From NCBI GenBank assembly GCA_011526105.1, contig WYAZ01000100.1:45106-109105 (forward strand): a DNA stretch of 64,000 bases. Direction: 5' to 3'. A program made the translations under genes and the position numbers. Positions 17,701 to 24,552 of the stretch are shown here, piece by piece; positions within the stretch are counted from its first letter, which is position 1; the number at the start of each line of letters is the position of its first letter. The notes beneath the pieces are model-generated. The model saw only the letters and a list, made by a program, of their open reading frames with translations, was not told where the DNA came from and made no database searches. This DNA is from Deltaproteobacteria bacterium. GTDB lineage: Bacteria > Myxococcota > Kuafuiibacteriia > Kuafuiibacteriales > Kuafuiibacteriaceae.

Positions 17701-18547
17701 GGAGGTGTTCGATCACCGAGGTCGTTTGAAGTGGCGCGGCACCGGATCCGCGGGCATCGTCGCCGGCGGACCGCAGTCCTTCGCCGCCGACATCGACAAC
17801 GATGGCCGGCCCGAGGTCATCGCCGGCGGCACCGTCTACAACGGTGACGGCACCATCCGTTGGCAGCTCAGCGGAAACGCAGAGGGAGGCTCGGCGATCG
17901 GGCGATTTGATCTCGCTGATCCCACCCCACAGGTCGTCAACGTCACCAACACGGTGCGCGTCCTGAATCGTTTGGGTGCTGTGTTGTGGAGCACGACGTA
18001 CCCAGGCAACGGCCCTTCCACTCAGCTTCCCACGGTCGCGGACTTCGACGGTGACGGCGACTCGGACTTCGCGGTGGCGGACGGCAACGGCGTGTACGTG
18101 TTCCGAGGCACGGGCGGTCTGCTCTGGCAGGCGCCGGTCGTCGACTCCACCTGCTGTCCTGGGATCAGCGCCTTCGACTTCGAGGGTGATGGCGCCTACG
18201 AGCTCATCTTGAACGACTTCGGCAACATCTACATCTACCGCGGCAACACCGGGACGCTGCTCTTCACCGCCGAGCGTCCGAACCAGACCAACCTCGAGAT
18301 GCCGGTGATCGCGGATGTGGATCGCGACGGGAAGGCAGAGATGGTCGTGGCCATCCAGTACGCGTTCGGCGGGGGCGGCCTCAAGGTCTATTCGAACGTG
18401 GGTGACACCTGGGTGAACGCCCCCCGTATCTGGAACCAGCAGGCCTTCTTCGTCGACAACATCACCGAGGCCGGGCTCATCCCGAGGGTGCTGCCCCCCA
18501 TGCGACCGAGCGGAGTCTTCCGAGGCACCACGGCACGTTGCGAGTGA
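14711..18547 (+). CDS. Very large lipoprotein with Hydin-like and FG-GAP repeats
   Basis: The 1278-aa protein starts with a lipoprotein signal ending LALAGGAC. Residues about 40-800 are a string of roughly seven or eight 'choice-of-anchor D' (ASPM/SPD-2/Hydin-like) Ig-type repeats, recognisable by the recurring pattern LDFGKVPRGE, LTNVGERSL, LVVVYQPTDLG. Most later repeats carry paired Cys. Residues about 830-1270 hold FG-GAP/VCBS-type calcium-loop repeats (DLDGDGSPEIVGF, DLDGDGFAEIIVG, DIDNDGRPEVIAG, DFDGDGDSDFAVA, DVDRDGKAEMVVA), which usually form an integrin-like propeller. It is likely an outer-surface protein; ligand unknown. GAGGGG precedes the ATG. Confidence 0.9.
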   Translation: MRSLFVVSSPRPARGWLALLALAGGACECGDSTLVETAAKLEVTPLALDFGKVPRGELKVLGLTLTNVGERSLLFDSISLESASAEFSIATALPAGLAAKETLQLVVVYQPTDLGIDMGQLTIDPDTEQDPFIIPIVGEGVEAGVAVVIDGNGCEGQPDSISFGAVRPGQTEERSIVVRANGSAAVEILSAGLDVGTSSEFSIDASGLPRTLQPGEQLELVTRYAPLDGGDDRGAFIITTTAPGAPSLRVRVCGAGVAPAICAHPVPLDLGAIAEGQSVEGTLTIESCGLEPLDISALLISTSAPNVSDPSFSLTTAPALPRTLNPGETVDLTVRFVAALPLGSKNAWVQADSNAFGTARAFFPITARTPAPCGLSVAPLSLVFYNVALASTAERGVLVVNSGETDCQIQSLTVTNDSGGSEFSLVSPPTAPFTITTGDSRVLSVRYGPNAAGEHTGNLSVTEVGGGSTVVSLRGNPPIGDECVIEVQPTVLTFPVVAVGATERQGVSVRNIGGEACRITSTRLLNGNPAFAASTPGLGFLVPNVGNTNVEVTFAPMALGPQRETLEIVVAGVGGAPGGGTFQVGIFGSTGEGRLCVTPTDLRFGVVASGSNAQRDVTISSCGSAPVNLRGIVLDSSSHPSFSIVQRPTLPTALAPAANASPVLRVQYAPTNTGPHFGRVDVLSNDQSAPTIPVLLSGNWDEACTRILQCTPTNIDFQDTDTERPKLIRVVCRNAGPDPVTITSAGLGGSSEFTLTGDGPRTVPSGGVWSIDVIYDPVAAGADSGLLTINSDACIGPSPIAIAGNGVVITLPPCQPPSAFQPVLQWEWMGSTVEPSLRNVWMTPVVANLTDDNADGRIDENDVPEIIFVSYGTNPLSDPAAAQPGVLRVLSGDTGAERFSVTNPRFPDSAQIAVGDLDGDGSPEIVGFKWTQTPPGSGAGGLLGRFVTGTLVALDRTGVLLWESDPFSWPQEITWIAAAPALSDLDGDGFAEIIVGREVFDHRGRLKWRGTGSAGIVAGGPQSFAADIDNDGRPEVIAGGTVYNGDGTIRWQLSGNAEGGSAIGRFDLADPTPQVVNVTNTVRVLNRLGAVLWSTTYPGNGPSTQLPTVADFDGDGDSDFAVADGNGVYVFRGTGGLLWQAPVVDSTCCPGISAFDFEGDGAYELILNDFGNIYIYRGNTGTLLFTAERPNQTNLEMPVIADVDRDGKAEMVVAIQYAFGGGGLKVYSNVGDTWVNAPRIWNQQAFFVDNITEAGLIPRVLPPMRPSGVFRGTTARCE

Positions 18548-18623
18548 TGGCCTCCTCTGGGTAGCACGCTGGCCCACATGGGCCCGGTTCCCCTTTTCGC
18601 TCCACTCGGGCAAGGATTTCTCC

Positions 18624-19265
18624 ATGAGCTACTCGTTCATCGCGGCCTTGGTATGCCTCGCATCGGCACCCCCCGAGGCCGAAGAGAAGAAGAGCGCCAT
18701 CGTCGCCATCGTTCCGCCCGAAGCCAGCACCGCGGTGGAAGACGAGCGTTTCCTCATCGACGAGGCGAAGCGCCTCATGGAACGAGGCGCGCTCGAAGCG
18801 GCGCTGGTCTCGCTCGACGCCTACGCCACGCAGTTCAGCACGGACGGTCAGCTTCGGCACGAGGCCCTTCGTCTCGACGTCGATGTGATGACCCGCTTGG
18901 GCCGACACGAAAGCGCACTCGAAGAGCTCGACCGAGTGAAGCTGAGCGTACCGGAGCACGCCGATCTGGTCGTCGTCCGAGGTGAACTGCGCGCGGGTTC
19001 GCGACGCACTCGGGAGGCCTTGGCTGACTTCGACCGAGTCCTCTCCGCGGACAAGCTCGAACGGATCGTCCACGAGCGCGCGCTCAGCGGCAAAGCCTTC
19101 GCACTTCTTCAGAGCGGACGCGTAAGCGATGCCCACGAAACCCTTCGAGCCTACTTGGAGCGGTATCCCGAGGGTCGCTTCGCATCCTTGGCGCAGAGAA
19201 CCCTGCGGCCACGACCGGCGACCGCCAATGCTCGCTTGCCGGATCCCATCCCTTCGGTCCAATAG
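18624..19265 (+). CDS. Secreted TPR-like protein
   Basis: The 213-aa product begins with a short signal-like segment (MSYSFIAALVCLASA). The rest is helical with tetratricopeptide-like pairs (RLMERGALEAALVSLDAYA, MTRLGRHESALEELDRV, RRTREALADFDRVLSADK, AFALLQSGRVSDAHETLRAY). It resembles the small TPR proteins that sit beside envelope lipoproteins in this kind of genome. It lies between two large lipoprotein genes on the same strand with gaps of about 75 and 6 bases, so it may share a transcript with the downstream one. Confidence 0.8.
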   Translation: MSYSFIAALVCLASAPPEAEEKKSAIVAIVPPEASTAVEDERFLIDEAKRLMERGALEAALVSLDAYATQFSTDGQLRHEALRLDVDVMTRLGRHESALEELDRVKLSVPEHADLVVVRGELRAGSRRTREALADFDRVLSADKLERIVHERALSGKAFALLQSGRVSDAHETLRAYLERYPEGRFASLAQRTLRPRPATANARLPDPIPSVQ

Positions 19266-19271
19266 TCGAGC

Positions 19272-21359
19272 GTGCGGCCTCACTCCGTCGGGCTCTTGGG
19301 CCCGAGCCTGCTATCGCTGTTGGTCGCGTGCAGCTTCGAGCCTCCGGCGATCGCACCCGCACCAGACGCATCGCAGCCCACGGATGCTCGACCCGCGGAC
19401 GCATCCCCTTCGGATGCATCCCCTTCGGACGCAATCGCCGATGCGGAGCCCAGCGACGGCGGAGACCTCGGTCCGCTCGACCTCGGCGAACCGGATGCGG
19501 CGGACGCTGATGCCGAGCCCTCCGACGCACCTCCCATGGATGCGGGCCGAGCGCCGCTCGCCTCGGCGGGCCCCGACCAACGCGCCTGTCCCGGTGCAGT
19601 CGTGCGCCTAGATGGCACCGGCTCGGAGGGTGATGCGCTGAGCTTCGCGTGGTCTTCGGTTTCGGGACCAGCTGTAATACTCGACGATCCAGGGGCAGCG
19701 GAGCCCTCGTTTGCGGCGCCGACGGACGGGGCGCTCGAGTTTCAGCTCGAGGTCTCGAACGCGCTCGGAACAGACGTCGACACCACCGTCGTCACCATCG
19801 AGCCGGCGCTCAGCTTCACGCTCGGTCCCGAGCGAAAGGTCCGAGCCGGAGACACGGTGAGCCTCAGCGTCACGACCGCCACCGCCATCGCAAACGCGGT
19901 CCTCTTCGAGTGGCTTCAGCTGTCCGGTCCCGCGATCAACCTTCAAGGCGCCGACACCGCCACTTTGAGTTTCACCGCGCCGGCCGCGGGAGAAGTGGCG
20001 GAGTTCCAGCTCACCGCGAGCGATGCTTGCGGCGTCACCGAGAGCGCGTCCGTCCTCGTGCGTGTCAACCGTCCCCCGGTCCTGGTGTTCGCCGACCCCG
20101 ATCCCGTGCTCGCGCACGACACCGTGCTTCTCGACGCATCCAGCGCCTCCGATCCCGACGGCGACGTGTTGTCCTTCGAGTGGAGCTTCGTCAGCGGCCC
20201 GGCCGGACACACCGGGGGCTTTGAACCCTTCCCCGGTCGCAACAACCCGAGCAGCGCATCTCCAACGCCATCGTTCTACCCCACTGTCCCCGGGCTCTAC
20301 TTCTTGAGCGTGACGGTGTCGGACGGGGTTGAAGAGACCACGGTCGCCACTTCGCTCACGGTCGCCTCATTCTCATCTCTGCCTTACATCGGAGGGGTCC
20401 TCCCCGGGGACTCGAGGGCCATCGCCGTTCGCCCGGGCGACGGGAACGTCTTCGTTGGCACGCAGACCGGCGCGCAGGAGTATCAGGTCCTGAGCAATAG
20501 CGTGATGACGCTCGGCTGCATCAACGCCGATCAGGTGTCGGTCGTTCGAGTGGCCCCAGGCGGACGCGTCTACTTTGGTTTCGCCAATGCGCGAAGAATC
20601 CAAGAGCTCGCGGCCGGTGGAGGTTGTGTCTCCCAAACACACGACCCGGGTTCAGTCTTGAACCCCAACCCATCGAGCATTCGGGATCTCTTGGTCACCC
20701 CTCGAGGGGATCTGTATGTCGCCACCAACGTAGACGTCGCCTTCTTCTCGAGAACCAGCACCGCATTCACTCGTGAGATTTGGTACTCCGCGGTCGGCGG
20801 TGCCAACTCCGACTATTCGGCGATCGGCCTGGATGGCTCAGGCTATCACTGGTTTGCCAGCCGCGAGGCGAGCACGACCGAGGACGGCGCGGTACGCGTT
20901 CTCGATCCGCTCGCGGCCCCCACGAACTCCGCGCGAATCGACTTCCTCGCCGGCAACGACGACCTCCACGCCTTCCTCACCGGGCTCGTCGCCCGACCCG
21001 CGATCAACGAGATGTGGGTGCTCTCTCGAACCCGCGGGGTCCTGCGGATCAGCGACGCCGATACCCCTCAGGTGTTCCGTCAGTACACGATTCAAAACGG
21101 CGGATTGCCGCCGGCCTTGCTCCAGGACGAGCTCACACGCGGGGTCTACGATCCCGATACGCAGGACGTGTGGATCGCCATGCGGTCGGGCATCGCCCGG
21201 TACAAGCGCGATGTGGATGCCTTTGTGCCCGTCTCTCTCACCGCGCTCGGCGTCACGGGCCGGGTCTATGACTTGGCCTTCGATCAGGGCTCGCCCCGCG
21301 GGCGGGCGCTCTACGTCGCCACTCAGGATGGCGTGCGCCGAGCCGCCGGTTCGCCCTGA
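19272..21359 (+). CDS. Lipoprotein with Asp/Ala/Pro-rich stalk and PKD-like domains
   Basis: Starting at the GTG at 19272, the 695-aa protein has a lipobox (LLSLLVAC) and then a low-complexity stalk rich in PSDA/PADA units encoded partly by a 15-base tandem repeat (19398-19433). Next come two or three Ig/PKD-like segments (RLDGTGSEGDALSFAWSSVS, SLSVTTATAIANAVLFEWLQ, LDASSASDPDGDVLSFEWSF). The C-terminal half (about 370-690) is beta-rich with propeller-like repeats (DLLVTPRGDLYVATN, IWYSAVGG, DVWIAMRSGIARYK). It is probably displayed on the cell surface; function unknown. It starts 6 bases after the TPR gene. Confidence 0.85.
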   Translation: MRPHSVGLLGPSLLSLLVACSFEPPAIAPAPDASQPTDARPADASPSDASPSDAIADAEPSDGGDLGPLDLGEPDAADADAEPSDAPPMDAGRAPLASAGPDQRACPGAVVRLDGTGSEGDALSFAWSSVSGPAVILDDPGAAEPSFAAPTDGALEFQLEVSNALGTDVDTTVVTIEPALSFTLGPERKVRAGDTVSLSVTTATAIANAVLFEWLQLSGPAINLQGADTATLSFTAPAAGEVAEFQLTASDACGVTESASVLVRVNRPPVLVFADPDPVLAHDTVLLDASSASDPDGDVLSFEWSFVSGPAGHTGGFEPFPGRNNPSSASPTPSFYPTVPGLYFLSVTVSDGVEETTVATSLTVASFSSLPYIGGVLPGDSRAIAVRPGDGNVFVGTQTGAQEYQVLSNSVMTLGCINADQVSVVRVAPGGRVYFGFANARRIQELAAGGGCVSQTHDPGSVLNPNPSSIRDLLVTPRGDLYVATNVDVAFFSRTSTAFTREIWYSAVGGANSDYSAIGLDGSGYHWFASREASTTEDGAVRVLDPLAAPTNSARIDFLAGNDDLHAFLTGLVARPAINEMWVLSRTRGVLRISDADTPQVFRQYTIQNGGLPPALLQDELTRGVYDPDTQDVWIAMRSGIARYKRDVDAFVPVSLTALGVTGRVYDLAFDQGSPRGRALYVATQDGVRRAAGSP
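19398..19433. repeat. 15-base tandem repeat in a stalk-coding region
   Basis: The unit GAYGCATCCCCTTCG occurs twice in tandem (19398-19412 and 19413-19427), followed by GACGCA of a third unit. Each full unit encodes Asp-Ala-Ser-Pro-Ser. Copy number can change in frame, which would lengthen or shorten the stalk of the lipoprotein. Confidence 0.8.
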
Positions 21360-21463
21360 GAGCGTGTTCGCAACACTTCTTTACAATTGAACGGACTTCT
21401 TCGGACGATGCGCGTTCCGCGCTTCGATCGGAGCGGTTAGAAGGGACACAAGGAGTACACATC

Positions 21464-21910
21464 ATGTCCAATCACATCAAGATCCTCTCCACCCTCGCCG
21501 CAGTCGCGGTCTTCTCCGTTGGGGCCGTCGCCCTCGCTCGTCCGGATGGCCACGGCCACGGGGGCCCACATCGGCTCATGAAGCTGGTCGAGAAGCTGGA
21601 CCTCACGGAAGCACAGCAAGACCTCCTCGATGAGATCCGACTCGAGGCCATGAAGAGCAGGAAGGCCAACCGCGCCAAGAAGATGGAAGCGATGCAGGCC
21701 CTGGCCGCCGAGATCGAGAAGCCGCAGGTGGACCAGACCAAGCTGCAAGCTCTGGCCGACCAGCACATCGAGCTCATGCGCCAGAACCTGCACGCCCGCA
21801 TCCAAGGCTTCGCGAAGCTTCATCAGACTCTGACCCCAGCTCAGAAGAAAGAGCTCGCCGATCAGCTCCGTCGCGTCGAGAAGAGAGCGAAGAAGCTCCA
21901 TCGGGAGTAG
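21464..21910 (+). CDS. Periplasmic Spy/CpxP-like LTxxQ protein
   Basis: The 148-aa product has a signal peptide (STLAAVAVFSVGAVALA), a His/Gly-rich start of the mature protein (DGHGHGGPH) and two LTxxQ motifs (LTEAQ near residue 43, LTPAQ near 126), the hallmark of Spy, CpxP and ZraP. These are helical, cradle-shaped periplasmic chaperones or sensor-kinase modulators; His-rich ends in this family often bind metals. It is followed 33 bases later by a response regulator and sensor kinase, as in Cpx/Zra systems, so it probably modulates or is regulated by them. Confidence 0.9.
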   Translation: MSNHIKILSTLAAVAVFSVGAVALARPDGHGHGGPHRLMKLVEKLDLTEAQQDLLDEIRLEAMKSRKANRAKKMEAMQALAAEIEKPQVDQTKLQALADQHIELMRQNLHARIQGFAKLHQTLTPAQKKELADQLRRVEKRAKKLHRE

Positions 21911-21943
21911 ACCTCGGAGGTCTTCGAGGGAGACACTGCGCCA

Positions 21944-22630
21944 GTGCGAACCATCTTGGTGGTGGACGACGATGCGCGGCTCCGCGAGCTGCTGGCGGAG
22001 TACCTCGGAGCACGTGGGTACGCGGTCGAGACGCGCGAGGACGCTCAATCTGGCCTAGACCGGGTCCGGCAAGGCCAGGTTGACCTTGTCATCCTCGACC
22101 TCACGCTCCCCGACAAGGATGGCCTCGAGGTCTGCCGGGATATCCGTAAGACCTCTTCCGTCCCCATCGTGATGCTGACCGCCCGCGGCGACGAGACCGA
22201 TCGCATCGTGGGCCTCGAACTCGGCGCCGACGACTACCTGCCCAAGCCCTTCAACCCGCGCGAGCTCCTCGCTCGAGTTCAAGCCGTGCTGCGTCGCACC
22301 GAAATCGCAGCATCGGATCCGGAGGTGCTCATCGCCGGGGACCTCCGCCTGGATCTCGATCGTCGGGAGGCAAGGCTTCACGAGTCGGTCCTGGATCTCA
22401 CTACGACCGAGTTCGAGATCCTGCGCACGCTGGTGGCGCAGGCCGGTCGCGTGGTGCCCAGGGAGCGACTGATGTCGATGTCGCGCGGCGATGAGTTTGC
22501 GGCCTTCGATCGGTCGGTGGACGTACACATCAGCCACCTCCGGCGGAAGCTCGGCGACGACCCCAAGGAGCCTGTGTACATCAAGACCGTGCGTGGGGTG
22601 GGCTACGTGATGCCACGAGATCCACGATGA
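21944..22630 (+). CDS. OmpR-family response regulator
   Basis: The 228-aa protein starts at a GTG. Its receiver domain (about 1-115) has the acidic pair (VVDDDAR), the phospho-acceptor Asp in LVILDLTLPDKDG and Lys in DDYLPKPF. The C-terminal winged helix (about 128-225; LTTTEFEILRTLVAQAGRVV, RSVDVHISHLRRKLGDDP) binds DNA. The stop overlaps the ATG of the sensor kinase (ATGA), so the two are translated together. With the Spy-like gene upstream it forms a Cpx/Zra-like envelope-stress cassette. Confidence 0.95.
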   Translation: MRTILVVDDDARLRELLAEYLGARGYAVETREDAQSGLDRVRQGQVDLVILDLTLPDKDGLEVCRDIRKTSSVPIVMLTARGDETDRIVGLELGADDYLPKPFNPRELLARVQAVLRRTEIAASDPEVLIAGDLRLDLDRREARLHESVLDLTTTEFEILRTLVAQAGRVVPRERLMSMSRGDEFAAFDRSVDVHISHLRRKLGDDPKEPVYIKTVRGVGYVMPRDPR

Positions 22631-23883
22631 GTCTTCGCCTGAAGCTCACGCTGCTTCTCGGCGGTCTCGTCCTCGCCACGGTGCTGGGCGCGTATGTCGT
22701 CACCGGACGCATGGTCATGACGCCCTTTGCCAAGGAGGTCATGCGCTCACACATCGACGGAGTGGTCTTTCTCGTCGAGCGCGCGGAACAAGGCGAAGAC
22801 CCCGCGGCCTTGGGCGAGCGGCTCGGGCTCGACGTTCGTGTTCGCAAGCGCCCGCCGCGGCTCTCGGAGCATGGGCGCCGGGGCCGATGTACCTCGCTGC
22901 AGGTGCGAGGACGCGAGGTCGTCGCGTGCCGAGGACCGAAGGCCCCGGTGGCGGTCGAGAGCAGCTTGGGTTGGATCACGGTGCGGCGAGACTTGGATCC
23001 CACCGAGCCGGGTGAACGCGCCGGGCGGTTTCTGCTGCTCGTGGCGATCGGCGTGTTGTTCATCTCCTTCTTTGCCGCGGCCTTGGCCACCCGTCCGCTC
23101 TCTCAGATGCGCGAGGCGATGTCGCGTGTCGCCTCCGGCGAGATCGACCACCGGCTCCCCGAACACGGGGCGAAGGAGCTCGCGGACCTCGCTCGCACCT
23201 TCAACGCCATGACGGCACGGCTCAACGAGATGCTCCGCGCCGAGAGAGCCCTCATGGCCGGCATCTCCCATGAGGTCAGAACGCCGCTCGCGCGCCTTCG
23301 TCTCGAGCTCGAGTTGATCCGCGATCAGGGGGTCTCGGAGTCTCGTCTGGCCTCGATGGAGCGCGATCTGGAAGAGATCGACGCGCTCATTGGAGAGATG
23401 CTCGAGACCTCGAGGCTCGCCATCGGCGACCGGCGGCTCGAACGCGAGCCGGTCGATCTGACCTCGATGACCGAGGAGGCGGTGCAGCGCGCGGCGATCA
23501 ACTCGCACCCCATCACCATCTCCGGCTACGGAGGGGTCGTCGTCGGAGACCGAGAGCGACTGCTGCGGGTTCTGGGCAATCTGCTCGGTAACGCACAGAA
23601 GTATGCGCCCGCGGGCACGCCGATCGAGATCGAGTTGCTCCCGTCGGGCTTGCGCGTGGCCGATCGCGGACCCGGCGTGCCCGAGGACGCGCTTCTGCGC
23701 ATCTTCGAACCGTTCTTTAGGGCGAAGTCCCCGGGCCTCTCCAAACCCGGCTTTGGCCTCGGGCTCTCCGTCGCGCATCAGATCATCACGCTCCACGGCG
23801 GTCATGTGCGGGCCCGGAACCGAACCGGTGGCGGCTTGGAGATCGAGATCGAGCTACCTCCGCTCGAGTCCAAGCGCGTCTAG
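22627..23883 (+). CDS. CpxA-like sensor histidine kinase
   Basis: The 418-aa protein has an N-terminal membrane segment (about 5-27), a short periplasmic domain (about 28-135) containing basic and Cys residues, a second membrane segment (FLLLVAIGVLFISFFAAALA), a HAMP region, the H-box AGISHEVRTPLARLRLELE and a HATPase domain (N-box NLLGNAQKYAP, DRGPGVPEDALLRIFEPFF, GFGLGLSVA). It would phosphorylate the regulator encoded just before it. The stimulus is unknown; the neighbouring Spy-like protein suggests envelope stress or metal. Confidence 0.95.
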   Translation: MSLRLKLTLLLGGLVLATVLGAYVVTGRMVMTPFAKEVMRSHIDGVVFLVERAEQGEDPAALGERLGLDVRVRKRPPRLSEHGRRGRCTSLQVRGREVVACRGPKAPVAVESSLGWITVRRDLDPTEPGERAGRFLLLVAIGVLFISFFAAALATRPLSQMREAMSRVASGEIDHRLPEHGAKELADLARTFNAMTARLNEMLRAERALMAGISHEVRTPLARLRLELELIRDQGVSESRLASMERDLEEIDALIGEMLETSRLAIGDRRLEREPVDLTSMTEEAVQRAAINSHPITISGYGGVVVGDRERLLRVLGNLLGNAQKYAPAGTPIEIELLPSGLRVADRGPGVPEDALLRIFEPFFRAKSPGLSKPGFGLGLSVAHQIITLHGGHVRARNRTGGGLEIEIELPPLESKRV

Positions 23884-23942
23884 AGCGCGCGGTGCGGCCA
23901 AGGCAGGTTGACCGACAGCCGCCGCGGCGATACCGAGAACGT

Positions 23943-24551
23943 GTGGTGACCGAACGCGAGATCCGGCTGCTCCAGGATCTCTTGAAGCGACGGCCACCGA
24001 GGCTGATCGAAGCAGAGGAAGGCACCCCGCGGGCGGCGGTGGCCACCGTCCTGCGCCCGACCCCTACTGGCAGCTCTGAAGTCCTGCTGATTCGTCGAAG
24101 CGAGGACCCCCGAGACCCTTGGTCCGGACACATAGCGTTTCCAGGTGGGCGAGCGGACCCCGCGGACGAGGACTTGCTCGCCACCGCCCGGCGAGAGACG
24201 GCGGAAGAGGTGGGCCTTCATCTGGCCCAGGAGGACGTCGAGCTGCTCGGCCGTCTCGATGACGTTCAAGCCATGGCCAAGGGTCGGTTCGCCCCTCTCA
24301 TCATCACCCCCTATGTATTTAGGTTACGGTCCGCCCAGACCCTGCATCCCAACCCAGCCGAGGTCGAGGAGGCGTTGTGGGCCGACCTCGCCCCGATGTT
24401 GCGGGGCGAGAGCGCGACCACAAAGCGGTATGAGTTCGAAGGCCGCAACTACGAGCTGCCGGGTTACGAGGTCGGAAACGCGGTCGTCTGGGGCCTCACT
24501 TTTCACATGCTTCAGCTCCTCTTCGCCCTCATGCGCGGCGAGGAAGGCTGA
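23943..24551 (+). CDS. NUDIX hydrolase, CoA pyrophosphatase type
   Basis: The NUDIX box is clear (GGRADPADEDLLATARRE, then TAEEVGL), preceded by DPWSGHIAFPGG, a form typical of CoA diphosphatases (NudL/CoAse), which cleave CoA to acyl-phosphopantetheine and 3',5'-ADP. Substrate assignment is inference from that segment. The start is set at the GTG at 23943 (another GTG follows at 23946); the open frame extends upstream to 23892 with Arg-rich sequence. It ends one base before the GTG of the histone-deacetylase gene. Confidence 0.88.
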   Translation: MVTEREIRLLQDLLKRRPPRLIEAEEGTPRAAVATVLRPTPTGSSEVLLIRRSEDPRDPWSGHIAFPGGRADPADEDLLATARRETAEEVGLHLAQEDVELLGRLDDVQAMAKGRFAPLIITPYVFRLRSAQTLHPNPAEVEEALWADLAPMLRGESATTKRYEFEGRNYELPGYEVGNAVVWGLTFHMLQLLFALMRGEEG

Positions 24552-24552
24552 G

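Noticed and set aside
16331..18625. Long open frame (764 codons) on the minus strand
   Set aside because: It lies antisense to the Hydin/FG-GAP lipoprotein, whose motifs are clear; the minus frame is Arg/Val/Glu-rich without motifs, a known effect of GC-rich codon bias.
21382..21387. TACAAT as a -10 box for the Spy-like gene
   Set aside because: No -35 element lies at 16-18 bases upstream, so a sigma-70 promoter is not supported here.
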